DNA from: Didymodactylos carnosus
Lineage: Eukaryota; Rotifera; Eurotatoria; Philodinida; Philodinidae
DNA length: 25,189 nt
Direction of reading: 5' to 3'
Assembly: GCA_905250885.1 (NCBI GenBank)
Contig: CAJNOQ010002286.1
Coordinates: forward strand, 1-25,189
Each line of letters opens with the position of its first letter. The first letter of the stretch is position 1. This document shows, piece after piece, positions 1-13,541 of this stretch. The notes beneath the pieces were generated by a model. That model saw only the letters and a program-made list of their open reading frames with translations. It did no database searches and was not told the origin of the DNA. A program made the position numbers and the translations under genes.

Positions 1-115
1 CACATTCTATTTAAGTGTCGTTGCTACCTACTATGCAAATATGAACAAAAAGTTCAGACATTGACTGAGTAACTTAGGTCATCTGTACCGTGCAACGACT
101 CTTAAATAGAATGTG
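1..115. repeat. Short MITE with 24-bp terminal inverted repeats
   Basis: Positions 1-24 and 92-115 are inverted copies of each other with one mismatch; the outer end reads cacattctatttaag. The unit is only 115 bp, AT-rich, and has no coding potential, as expected of a miniature inverted-repeat transposable element. The left end coincides with the window edge, so a target-site duplication cannot be tested. A 12-bp copy of the same end (aaatagaatgtg) recurs at 2127-2138. The superfamily is not recognised. Confidence 0.7.
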
Positions 116-1073
116 TTTCATGAAAAAACTAAAAGAGAAGTTTAGATGTCTGAATTAAGAAAGTTAGATGACTAACTTGGATCTAACTTGAGCGAAGAAA
201 AGTTACTGAAAGTTAATAGATACCTTAGGATTTGCCTAAGTCAACGGAATAAGAACGCTTTATATACCGGTAAAAATATCTTTATAAGATAGATTATCTA
301 GTTTTAGTTTAAGTTTAACTAAAGTTTTTGATCTTATAGTTTTTGTACAACACCCCAAATTGTCATTTATTTTCTGGGCTACAACAGCCTAAATAGAAAT
401 TTGCGTGGCTATATTTTTGGTCATCATGAAAATAGATATTCTAATTGTTACTACTGTTCTTTCTTCACGTTCGATATTTTTACTAAACAGCTAATCAGTT
501 GTAAATGTTTTAATCTTCAGATTATTGTTTAGAGATTGTTTTTATTTTAAGAGCTAAGAGAGTTGTATGTACAGTAACTAAGATTAATGCCTTAATTGTG
601 ATGTTACCTCCTTTCCGTCAGCTGCGAGATGATGACTCATAAAGAAACAACGTCCAAAAAACGATTTAACTGTATAAGTTATACAGCTCGATGAAAATTC
701 ATTCGTTTCAGAGTTAGATAACGAAAGAAAAATTAAAAGTTGTAACGTTTTTGTTTTTATTGATAATAATGAAGAAAACATGGTTGATGAGTCAGTTATA
801 TACTGACCTGCCTGTATATATAACTTCAAACACACATTAAAAGATAAAATATGAGAACGCTAAATATGACAATCTTCTCAACGTTTTCGAGTTTGAAATT
901 GTAAAGTTAACCAACAATAAAATATATCATTCTCTGAAGGTTACTTACGGACAAAAAGATCGTTTTTGTGAATAACTATGAACGTGATCTACGTTATCAA
1001 CAGTAAGTAGTAATCGAATTACAAAAGTAAAGTTTTCTAATCGGCACAAGAAATTCAGACAGTCATAAAATAT
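116..1073. other. Gene-free AT-rich interval
   Basis: No exon with recognisable protein similarity, RNA gene or clear repeat was found on either strand. Open frames here are short and low in complexity. The stretch must hold the 3' untranslated region of the minus-strand BAF-like gene that ends at 1074, but I saw no clear AATAAA signal close to its stop. Confidence 0.5.
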
Positions 1074-2046
1074 TTAAATCGTATGTCTGACGGTATCTTT
1101 CATAGCATCTCGGACCATAAAGGCTGATTTCTTTGTAAAACCAATATCATTAATTAATGATTTTACAAATTCCTTATCACCAGCGGAATTCATATAACGT
1201 GCCAACATATCTGAAATGGCGTTTAGACGAACGTTAGATAAAAGAGGCAAAAACATTACATTCACATAGTTTTGGTAAACGTGATCATGATAGAAAAGAG
1301 TACTTACCATAGGCCATGATAATACCATGTTTTTCGGCTAATTTACCCATTATTGGTCCGATACCTGGTATAGCTGTTACAGGTTTAATTGTTAATGGCT
1401 CATTAGAAAATATCACCTTAGAAAAAAAACGCAGAACTAGTAGATTTTTAAAAGTTTCATGTTCAGACGTAAAATAAGTTTAGGTCAAACATTTTCTTAG
1501 AATTAATAAACAAATTTTCAAATAAAGTGATATCAGTTGGAATATTACATGTTTTTTTGTATTCAATATTGGTAATATATCATTATCGATATTCATGGGT
1601 TGTGTTACTTCTCGCGCTTGCAACTTTGCAACAAGCTTTTCCATTATTTTTTCTCTACCATATAATTTTTTAATATCATGAGCAGGTGATTCATGTTGTT
1701 TTACTTGAATGAATTTCACTTCATCTATTTTGTGATCACTAATAATTTTGGGAACGTCAACAGAACCTCGAACTTGCGCTTGTACAATTGTTTTTGTTGT
1801 TGGTTGGCTTTTTTTATCTTTATCATCTCCTCTGCAACAACTAACGTTCAATTGTTTAATATAATTTAACCAATCATCTTCATATGGATGTTGCATCAAA
1901 AGCCCTAATTTATTTTTATACTGAGAACGTGAATGAACATTAAGATATTGATCATTATTAAAAGTTTCTAGGGGCTCAATTGGTATTTGATTATGTTGTT
2001 TATTACGAGACCGTCCACTCCGAAATAGAGAGTAAAAGGCAGACAT
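1074..2046 (-). CDS. BAF-like (barrier-to-autointegration factor) domain protein with long N-terminal extension
   Basis: Three exons, read on the minus strand: 2046-1549, 1416-1308 and 1210-1074 (stop TAA 1076-1074). The introns are GT-AG, 132 and 97 bp, and the joined frame gives about 247 aa. Residues from about 167 to the end match the BAF/BANF1 family: an EPLTIKPVTAIPGIGPIMG stretch corresponds to the family's conserved N-terminus and helix-hairpin-helix, followed by AYDMLARYMNSAGDKEF and a C-terminal helix. BAF proteins bind double-stranded DNA without sequence preference as dimers and bridge chromatin to lamina/LEM proteins. Typical BAF is about 89 aa, so the 166-residue N-terminal part is extra; it is polar, with basic and Asn/Gln-rich stretches, and I do not recognise it. 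The start is the first ATG of the long open exon. DNA bridging is inferred from family only. Confidence 0.72.
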
Positions 2047-3733
2047 TCAACAGTGTGTAAGAAGAAAACAAATGAATGAGATTTAGACAAATTTACGTAT
2101 ACAAAAGAAAAATAATGAGCCGACCAAAATAGAATGTGTTGAAAATCGTTTAATCATTCATCGTACCATATTTTCACATTAAACTTTCACCAAGTAGTTA
2201 ATAGTTACACTCGAAATGCGCGTTACTGAAGACATTTGATCAAGAGGCATTCAAAATATTCATTCACTCGTTGTCTACTAGGAACGTGTCAGTGAATGTC
2301 TACATAGCTTTGAACAATATTGTTTTCGATACAGATTAGTTTTGTATATTCCCTGACAGAGAGTACTTTGTTGAGACACTGTCTGACGTTTTTCTCGTTT
2401 TTTTGCTATTGGCGTTTGTGATCGAAAAAACTTGCTATTAAATAGGGTGGTAGGTCGAACATGTTTCTACTCGTACATATAAAAAGCTTTTGAAAATCTC
2501 CGGCCAGATCCAAAATGCGTATGCCCGTCTCTAGTTATCATAATTAATTTTAAATTTAATTTAGTTCATAAAATATATTCAAATTCATATCTCATGTAGT
2601 GTGAAGCCAATATGAAAGCCTATCCGCCTGAGCTATTTTTTACATATGTGATAGAGTTTAGAATCCTAAACAACTTCGTCGTTTGGTATAGTATCAAAAT
2701 TTGCTTTTGGGATGTAGTAGAGGTTTCCTTCTGAGAATCCCGTGTATTTCAATCGTAAAATTAGACGAGTGTGTCTGTTTAACACAATGCATAAAAATCG
2801 AAAAGAGGTCAATTTCGAGTACAGCCGATTGTGTCATAATCTCCTTAATGAGTTTAATTGATAATGACACCAAAACTATAGAGTGGAGAGGAGAAGATCT
2901 AGACTACAAAATGAGATATTTTTGAACTAATTATCTTTCAGACTTAATTAACAAGGAATTGTTCATTAAAACTCCATGTATTCGAATGGATTGTCTCTAT
3001 TTACCCCAAAGTACTCTAGTGAACGTTGAATGTTTGTCCAAAATAAACAGCCTTAATTGACTACTCATGTTTCTCTGATAATTATCAATCGTGATTAGTC
3101 ATCCAGCTAACACCTCTTTTTCTGTTGGTGTTGCTAGAAAAGCTAATTTCGAAATCTTGTCTGTTGGATGTAAAATAGCGAGACTAAAGTATTTCTGGAA
3201 AATACTTTCTGATAACATCTCGCTAGCGACGTTTGACTTTATTGAGCAATCTACGCGTCGTTATTCGCTCAGGCGAAACTGGATGCAGGTGAAAGCGCCC
3301 CTTCATATAAAACACCAGTCTTGGTCAAAACATTTTTGATTAGATCAGTTAAACAGTGGATCGAGCCTGAAAATGTTGTTGAAAGTCTTCCTCTTCCTCA
3401 TGTTGTTCATAATTTACAACAGTATCTATTAAGGAGACATTAGTCTTAGTTCATATTCTTGCCATCTGTAAATGGTTGGCGTAACAAGAGACTTTTTTTA
3501 GTCACTTTTGTCATGATCTGTCAATTTTCGTTTCCATCTTTGACGAATAAAAGTAAAGTTTTTAAATAAAAAATAGTAGATCAGATTTTTTTGTACAAAA
3601 AAACAAATATTTTTATAATAACTAAAAAATGAGATAAATGAATATATAAAACTGTTCAACTTCTTTAAATAATCCGTACAAAACAAAAGCTTATCCATTT
3701 ATTTGAAAAAACCGCCATGAATTTGTAAGATTA
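2047..3733. other. Intergenic interval between BAF-like gene and FH
   Basis: About 1.7 kb without a supportable gene. It contains the 12-bp end-like sequence at 2127-2138 that matches the MITE terminus at 1-115. Open frames at 2701-2925 and 3091-3339 have no ATG-supported family similarity and look like chance. The FH polyadenylation signal lies at 3698-3703. Confidence 0.5.
3698..3703 (-). promoter_or_regulatory. Candidate poly(A) signal of FH
   Basis: AATAAA on the minus strand, about 30 nt after the FH stop codon. Position and hexamer fit a metazoan polyadenylation signal. Confidence 0.5.
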
Positions 3734-5571
3734 TTACACCATATGTTTTGGATTCACATATTTATCAAACTCTTCTTCTGTCAAAAACCCTAATTCTAAT
3801 GTTGCCTCTTTTAATGTTGTTCCCTCTTTGTGTGCTTTTTTTGCTATTTTTGCTGCTTTATCATAGCCTACTCACAGACAAGAAAGTAAAAATATAGCAT
3901 GTTCGAAGAGTTTCATTAAACTATGTTGTCTTACCTATTACTGGATTTAATGCTGTCACTAACATTAACGATTCTTTCATGTATTTAGTCAGTACAGGTA
4001 TATTTGGTTCTATGCCAATCACACAATGCTCTGTAAACGATTTACATACATCAGACAGAATACGAATAGAATGTAAAACATTTTTAATTATTAATGGTTT
4101 AAATACGTTCAATTCAAAATGACCCATTGATCCACCAACTGTTACAGCAACGTGATTACCCATTACTTGAGCTGCGACCATGGTCAATGCCTCACATTGA
4201 GTAGGATTTACTTTGCCTGGCATTATGGAACTACCCGGTTCATTTTCAGGTAAGATTAATTCTCCAATACCACAACGAGGTCCCGATCCAAGTAAACGAA
4301 TGTCATTGCCGATTTTCACTAAAACATGTCAAAAACAACATTTGTTGAGCTTTCCTTTTACTGGATAAATGTTTCGACTGTCCTGCAATTATAGTGGACA
4401 CTTACTTAAACTGACTGCTAATGTGTTCAATGAACCACTTAATTCAACCTAAAATTGTTCGTATCAAACTAGTCATACGAGTCGATCTAAAATAGAGATT
4501 TAATGTATTACCATTGTATCATGGGTAGCTAAAGCTTCAAATTTATTTGGCGCATCAACGAACGGCAATTTTGTTATGTCATGCAAAGCTTCTGCAACTG
4601 ATTTTCCAAACCCTTTTGGAGTATTAATTCCTGTAATAGAATTATCGCTAAAATCGATATTGTATAAAACTGGACAAATATTTACTCACCTGTCCCAACA
4701 GCTGTACCTCCAATAGCTAATTCATGTAGCCGTTTTTCACACGTTTTCAAACGTTCAATACCCATTTGAATTTGATGTGTATAACCGGAAAATTCTTGTC
4801 CTAACGTCATTGGTACAGCATCTTGAAGATGTGTTCGTCCAATTTTGTAAATCAACTGAAATTGTTCTTGTTTTTTTTTTAATTCATCGTGTAAATGTTT
4901 TAATGCGGGAAGTAATTGACGATTGAGTTCTAATACAGCAGCTACATGCATCGCCGTAGGAAATGTATCATTTGAACTTTGACTCATGTTTACATGATCA
5001 TTTGGATGTACTGGCATTTTTGAGCCCATTTGTCCTCCTAATATTTCAATTGCTCGATTACTGATTACTTCATTTACATTCATATTCGTTTGAGTGCCAG
5101 AACCCGTTTGCCACACACTTAACGGAAAATTATCATTTAGTTTTCCTTGAATAACTTCTTCACCTATTGAAATAGAGTGCGAACTAACATCATTATCATA
5201 AAAATGTGTTCAAAAATGACAAATTACATGCTTGAATTATTCCATCAGCGACTTTTTTATCTAAACCATGCTGTTGGTTGACAATAGCACTAAAGATAAC
5301 ACAAATAAGCGACTAAAATTTTTTATTATCTGTTGAACCATTTATACCATGCTTTTTTCAATAAACCGAATGCTTCAATCAATGGTAATGGCATACGATC
5401 TGTCGGAATACCGATATTGAAATGAAGCATTGAACGAGCTGTTTGAGCACCATAATAACGATTCGAGGGTACTTTAATTGGACCAAATGTATCCGTTTCA
5501 GTACGAGTATCGGGATTATTCACAAGTGCTTCGTCCATAAGATGATGTGTCTCCATCGACTGAATTAGCAT
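3734..5571 (-). CDS. FH: Fumarate hydratase, class II (fumarase)
   Basis: Catalyses fumarate + water to L-malate in the TCA cycle; cytosolic forms also clear fumarate. Seven exons on the minus strand: 5571-5348, 5289-5228, 5163-4690, 4630-4512, 4448-4406, 4318-3935, 3867-3734; all introns are GT-AG and the joined frame is 1440 nt, 479 aa. Motifs in order: [15 protein letters not shown] near the N-terminus, [57 protein letters not shown] with the catalytic-region His, and the fumarate-lyase signature [11 protein letters not shown]. Family length without a transit peptide is about 460-470 aa, so the core is complete. The first ~30 residues are acidic and do not resemble a mitochondrial presequence; an in-frame TGA lies just upstream of the ATG. 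Two usually conserved residues are Met here (see findings). The methionine opening exon 6 is split by an intron. Confidence 0.95.
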
Positions 5572-5780
5572 AACCTTTAAAGGTAAATACGATCATATAA
5601 ATCATATTAAAAGTCTATCAGACATTTCTAACCTCAACATATATATAGCCAAAAACTCATGAAGGATGGATTCTGTATAATCTGAACGAAACAAAAAAAA
5701 GGAATAAACTTCCTCAATCAGTAAGGGAACGTCTCCCGTATCCCAATCGGGATATAAGTCTCAAAATTTCGTCTCACAAT

Positions 5781-5840
5781 ATTCTCGCAAATAATTTTAA
5801 AAGTTTTCAAGAGAGCGTAGCTTTTGTTCTACTAAACTGA
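5781..5840 (+). repeat. Direct repeat, left copy
   Basis: Shares tttaaaagttttcaag and then an exact gtagcttttgttctacta...aaactga block with the copy at 6614-6667. The left copy carries a short extra segment (gagagc) between the two blocks. It abuts the inverted pair member at 5841-5852. Could be a remnant of a duplicated insertion site or of a tandem duplication. Confidence 0.65.
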
Positions 5841-5852
5841 ACCAGAGCTGAT

Positions 5853-5914
5853 CACCTGCATGGTAAACTGCCTGCAAGCTGCAGGCAGTGCAGGCAGGTT
5901 GCAGTTTGCAGGTG
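5853..5914. repeat. GC-rich foldback hairpin
   Basis: CACCTGCA...AAACTGC at 5853-5871 pairs with GCAGTTTGCAGGTG at 5901-5914, the left arm carrying a four-base insert (tggt). Nested inside is a perfect CTGCCTGC / GCAGGCAG stem at 5868-5888. Further CTGCAGG-type words follow around 5965-6008. The base composition contrasts sharply with the AT-rich surroundings. Confidence 0.7.
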
Positions 5915-6613
5915 AATAAAAAAAATTTCCACTAACGGCCGGCAGATAAAGAAGAATGTTTTCCTGCCTGCACAGGGGAGAAGATTTTACCTGCATTCCC
6001 TGCAGGGAAAGACGTTTTTGTGTGATTCACGTTATCCAATCGGGAAATAGGCGGTTAACCTTTTATTGCTCAGAATGGATATACTCTTGATCTAATCGCA
6101 TTTCTATTCTCATGCGTAGATAATAAATAGGTACATGTGCTTTGTGTTTAACGGGGAATTTACCGACTATTGGTTCGGGCAGACTGCCTTATATTTTTCA
6201 TGAGTGAATCACAACTTGCTGTATCTTTTAAAACGCGTAACAGTCGTGATGCTAACATTTCTAAAGATGCCAAAAGCGTATCAACATTCCAACCGTTGCG
6301 GCATTTATACTCATATTATCTGACACGACAACGCCCCTTTCGAACTAAGAAGATTTGATGAAAAACATGTTAATGTGAAAGTGAGAAATTATATTAACCA
6401 ACAAAGATTTCTCAATTGGAATATCGAATTATATCCGGAACCATAGCCTATTTGGATTATTAAAAAAATTTTCCTGTTTAAAAAGATATCTCGATTGGGA
6501 ACTACAGCAAATGGAATGTCTCCACACTGTCAGTGTACTATGGAACTAATCAGACTGTCCTAATATTCTTCAACTGTGTATCAGCTCTGGTGATTTATTT
6601 TTTATTTTTTATT

Positions 6614-6667
6614 ATTCTTGTAAATTATTTTAAAAGTTTTCAAGTAGCTTTTGTTCTACTAAACTGA
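6614..6667 (+). repeat. Direct repeat, right copy
   Basis: Second copy of the 5781-5840 repeat, about 830 bp away, ending in tagcttttgttctactaaa and ctga. It is followed by gctctgaaaacc, whereas the left copy is followed by accagagctgat. The interval between copies contains the GC-rich foldback and no gene. Confidence 0.65.
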
Positions 6668-7224
6668 GCTCTGAAAACCATTCTTCTAAAATAGCTTATT
6701 TTTCTTTTCAATCGATTCTGTTTACTATCAAAAATTTCGACATAATGTTTTACCTTTTCTGAAAGATTACATCCGTTTAATAACGAAGAGGAGGCGCGAC
6801 CGTATGATGTGCGTATATACGATGGCCAAATTCGACAGAAAATTTTAGCTATCGTTCTTCTTTTTTCATATAAAAATTAAAGATAAAAAGAAAAAGAAAA
6901 TAGACTAAGCACAGCAAAAAACTCGAAGAATCAAAATGTCAATGTCTTTTGTTGAGTCAATATCTCTCTCTCTTTCTGAAAAAAATTTCAGAACCTGTGA
7001 AATCAATCACACGGGATCACATTATATTTTTTACTCAGAAATTATTTCTTGTTAAGTAGAGTCTTTACTGTAGACAACTTAATTCGTTAGTTTTTCTACT
7101 TTTCATATACTGTAAAAATCTGCTTTTCCATATCACATTATATTATATTTATGCATGACAAAACTTTCATAAACTACACATTAACAAAACAAAATAAAAG
7201 CCACCAAATCATAAAAAAAAAAGA

Positions 7225-7335
7225 GTATCATGAGATAAAATTTGTGTCCCATCCCGTCTCATGGATATTTTGAGAATTTTCATCTTTTATCGTCCCACAA
7301 GATCTCGTAAAATCTTATGGAATCTTCATCTCATG
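7225..7335. repeat. Small degenerate inverted repeat
   Basis: tcatgagat near 7227 is matched by atctcatga near 7327, with looser pairing inward. Internal words such as gtcccatcccgtctcatg and gtcccacaagatctcg are themselves partly inverted. Looks like a decayed MITE; no target-site duplication was recognised. Confidence 0.35.
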
Positions 7336-7834
7336 ACGACCTCTGCTAGCAGACGGTAAATTTACTAAACACAGAGTTTGTGCTGTTACGAATTCAAATA
7401 GTAATAATTAAAAAATGTAGCCAATATCCTAATTCATCAGCAAAAAATCAATTATTACTGCTTTAATTTTAAAAGCATAGTCTATAACCATTATCAGCAT
7501 TTTTTTTTATTTCAAAAATATTTTGTATAGAGATGTTCAATTGAATAAACGAACATCAACAGAAAATTAGATAATATTGGAAAAAAAAACACAAATCACT
7601 TTTTTTTTAAAGTTAAATCAGAAATAATCACATTATCTTACGTATGTCTCACTCATTGCACATTGAATACACGAAAAAATTATGTAAAAAATAATTCATA
7701 CACGAAAAAAAAAAGATTCGACTAGATACGCAAAACAACAAAAAGTCATACAAAATAGAGAGATCAGTAGAAAATTTTTTTGAATGTCATAATATCCATG
7801 TATATCTGACTAGATGAAAATGAAAAATGAAATA

Positions 7835-11445
<3,611 letters not shown>

Positions 11446-11466
11446 ATTCTCTTATCCTATCAACTG
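11446..11466 (-). promoter_or_regulatory. Candidate 3' splice acceptor just upstream of the MELK start
   Basis: On the minus strand a pyrimidine-rich run ending tatttacag (AG at 11465-11464) precedes the ATG at 11445 by 18 nt. This is a strong acceptor with no visible partner exon. It may be a cis-spliced 5' UTR junction or a spliced-leader trans-splice site, as known from rotifers. Confidence 0.4.
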
Positions 11467-13491
11467 TAAATAGAAAGAGAGAAATAAACCACCTTCACAA
11501 AATCTTCCAGATCATGTTTCAAACGGATAAATCTGGAACGAAAAAGCTTTTTCTCTCTTTTAAATAACAGAATATGAAACGATTGATTTAACATGCATAT
11601 GAAAGAAAAGTCATATGCCAAGTAAAATGGACGCTCATCATCAGGATTTTATGAGTAAGAGAATTAAATGCTTTAACACTTTAGAATTTCATGTGATGCC
11701 GTTAAACAAACTGCTATACAGCTAAAGTCTCAGCTTTTTGACAGAAAATAGGCATATTGCTCGCTGATAAAAAGCACATGGATAACAATAGTAATATTAT
11801 TTACAGTGAATCATACTTGGAAACGCAATACCTTAAAACCTTAGTGTCGAAAATATCTGGTCATTTACAACAATTATCTAGCGGAAAACATTACTTTCTC
11901 ACTCGCATACAGAGTATGATAGAAATACACGTCGTTGGAATTGAATGTAGAAACTGTCAGCCATCCATTCTTTTTATCGTTCTTCTCTTTCTTATTAAAT
12001 AAAAGATTCAGAACGAAAGAAAAAAAGCCAATGAGATTTAAAGAAGTGTGATTGAGCGCAGGTCTAACTTCTGATCCGAACGTAAGCTAACCCCCACTTA
12101 ATCTAATAGCCAGCCACCTACCCAAATATTTACTTAACTAGCAAGTTAAACGTATAATTGCGTAGTACGAAGGCGACATCTACATCTTGTATTATTCAAA
12201 CTAATGCACAGACAACATCCTCATACCACACGACTTGAATATTTTATCCCGTGAACCGATAATAGTGCTGCTCTCAAAAAGCTGCTTTTTCTTCGAGTTT
12301 TGTAATCATTTTTCTATTCGAAAAACGAGTGAGAGTCACTTACTACTCAAAAATCTTCTCTTTCTTTTTTTTATTTTTTTTCTTGCGATTTTATTAGTAT
12401 AGGCGAAATTAAATTAACAATAATAAAGTAATATAATATATAATTCATCACTGCTTATTCCAGTTGTTTCGTTTTCGTTTTTCTGTACTGACATCATACA
12501 CTAATCGACGTTGTTGATTGAGAATCTTGCTTTTGTTTCTGTTCCTCCCAAGATTCTTGTTTAATGAACGTCTACCAAAAATTCCTAAAAGAATGACAAT
12601 ACAAGAAGCAATCGCATTTTCTTGGAAATGTAACGATAGTCTTAATAAAAAAAAAGAAATCTGGAATTCCTGCTAGGATTCCATTTTTTCTTGCTTTTCT
12701 TGCCAGAATCTTATCTCCACGTGAAAAAACAGAAACTTTCTCTAAGTCCCTCATCGATCTGTGACCTCCTTTTGTATGGCAAACGCTATGCAAATAAAAT
12801 CACAGATAGATAATACATTTTGTGAAATCTCGTCTTCTGTCTCAACATCATTCTCAGATTAAAACTCTAATATGAAGAATTGTTGTTGCTGTTGTTTTTC
12901 CCGTTCACAACGACAGCAAAACATTCTTTAAAATTACTAATTAGAACATCACTTCAGTTAGACGCTGCTACAACACCTGTCAGCACTTTACGTGCATTCT
13001 CGACTTTAAACATATTGAAATGAATACGTTTGTTTATGAAAGTGCTTGTGAGACGTTATATATGACAGTCTGTCCTTGTTATTATTTTCATATTTCTGTT
13101 CTGTTCAAAATAAGATTTTGGCAAGAAAAAACGTTATAGCAAGATTCTTGGAAAGAACAGGAAGAAAAGCAGGATTCATGAATATGTGAAGGCAAGAACG
13201 TAGATTGTATTAATGTTGACTCGTGCACAATAGAAATCGACAGATACAACACAGTCTGACATTATTTTCGCTCGTTTTTCGCGCATCATTGTTATAGTCA
13301 GTAAAAACTGATTGACGTTTCTCTTGTACCGTGACTATCTAATCATTCAGTTGTCTTTTTTTTTCAAATTTGCCCGTAGAAAGTCAACCAGGTACAAGAA
13401 GAACGCCAAGATTCTTTACGGACTAATAATGATATGCGAAAAACAAGCGAAAATAACATTATAATGCTATAACCTTGTGGATTCTTTAACG

Positions 13492-13541
13492 AATTTTCTT
13501 TTATTTAGAGAATATTTAGAAGCAACGTTTTTTAATCAATA
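13492..13541 (+). promoter_or_regulatory. Candidate 3' splice acceptor upstream of the GCLC start
   Basis: ttttcttttatttag ends at 13508, 33 nt before the GCLC ATG at 13542; a second AG follows at 13518-13519. As with MELK, this looks like a real acceptor, either for a 5' UTR intron or for leader trans-splicing. Confidence 0.4.

Larger units (their letters stand above)
5572..7834. other. Gene-free interval with repeats between FH and MELK
   Basis: About 2.26 kb lying upstream of FH and downstream of MELK. It holds a pair of direct repeats (5781-5840 and 6614-6667), a GC-rich foldback (5853-5914), a 12-bp inverted pair (5841-5852 / 6580-6591) and a small inverted repeat at 7225-7335. The rest, notably 6680-7830, is AT-rich with A/T homopolymers. 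No coding exon is supportable. Confidence 0.55.
11446..13541. other. Divergent intergenic region between MELK and GCLC
   Basis: About 2.1 kb separating two divergently transcribed genes; it should contain both promoters. No coding exon is supportable. A/T tracts occur around 12360-12380. Words related to caagattcttgg recur at about 12547, 13138 and 13409, and a 25-30-bp block near 12683-12716 is roughly inverted near 13111-13140, suggesting a decayed foldback element. No TATA box stands out with confidence. Confidence 0.5.

Noticed and set aside
584..835. Minus-strand open frame of 83 codons near the window start
   Set aside because: Low-complexity Ser/Leu-rich translation with no homology or splice signals that help.
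3091..3339. Plus-strand open frame of 82 codons
   Set aside because: No family similarity, begins with a non-ATG codon and has no splice context; likely chance.
13209..13232. A TGACTCGTGC sequence upstream of GCLC that resembles an antioxidant response element
   Set aside because: The ARE core needs TGAC, three bases, then GC; here the spacing is off by one, so it does not match.
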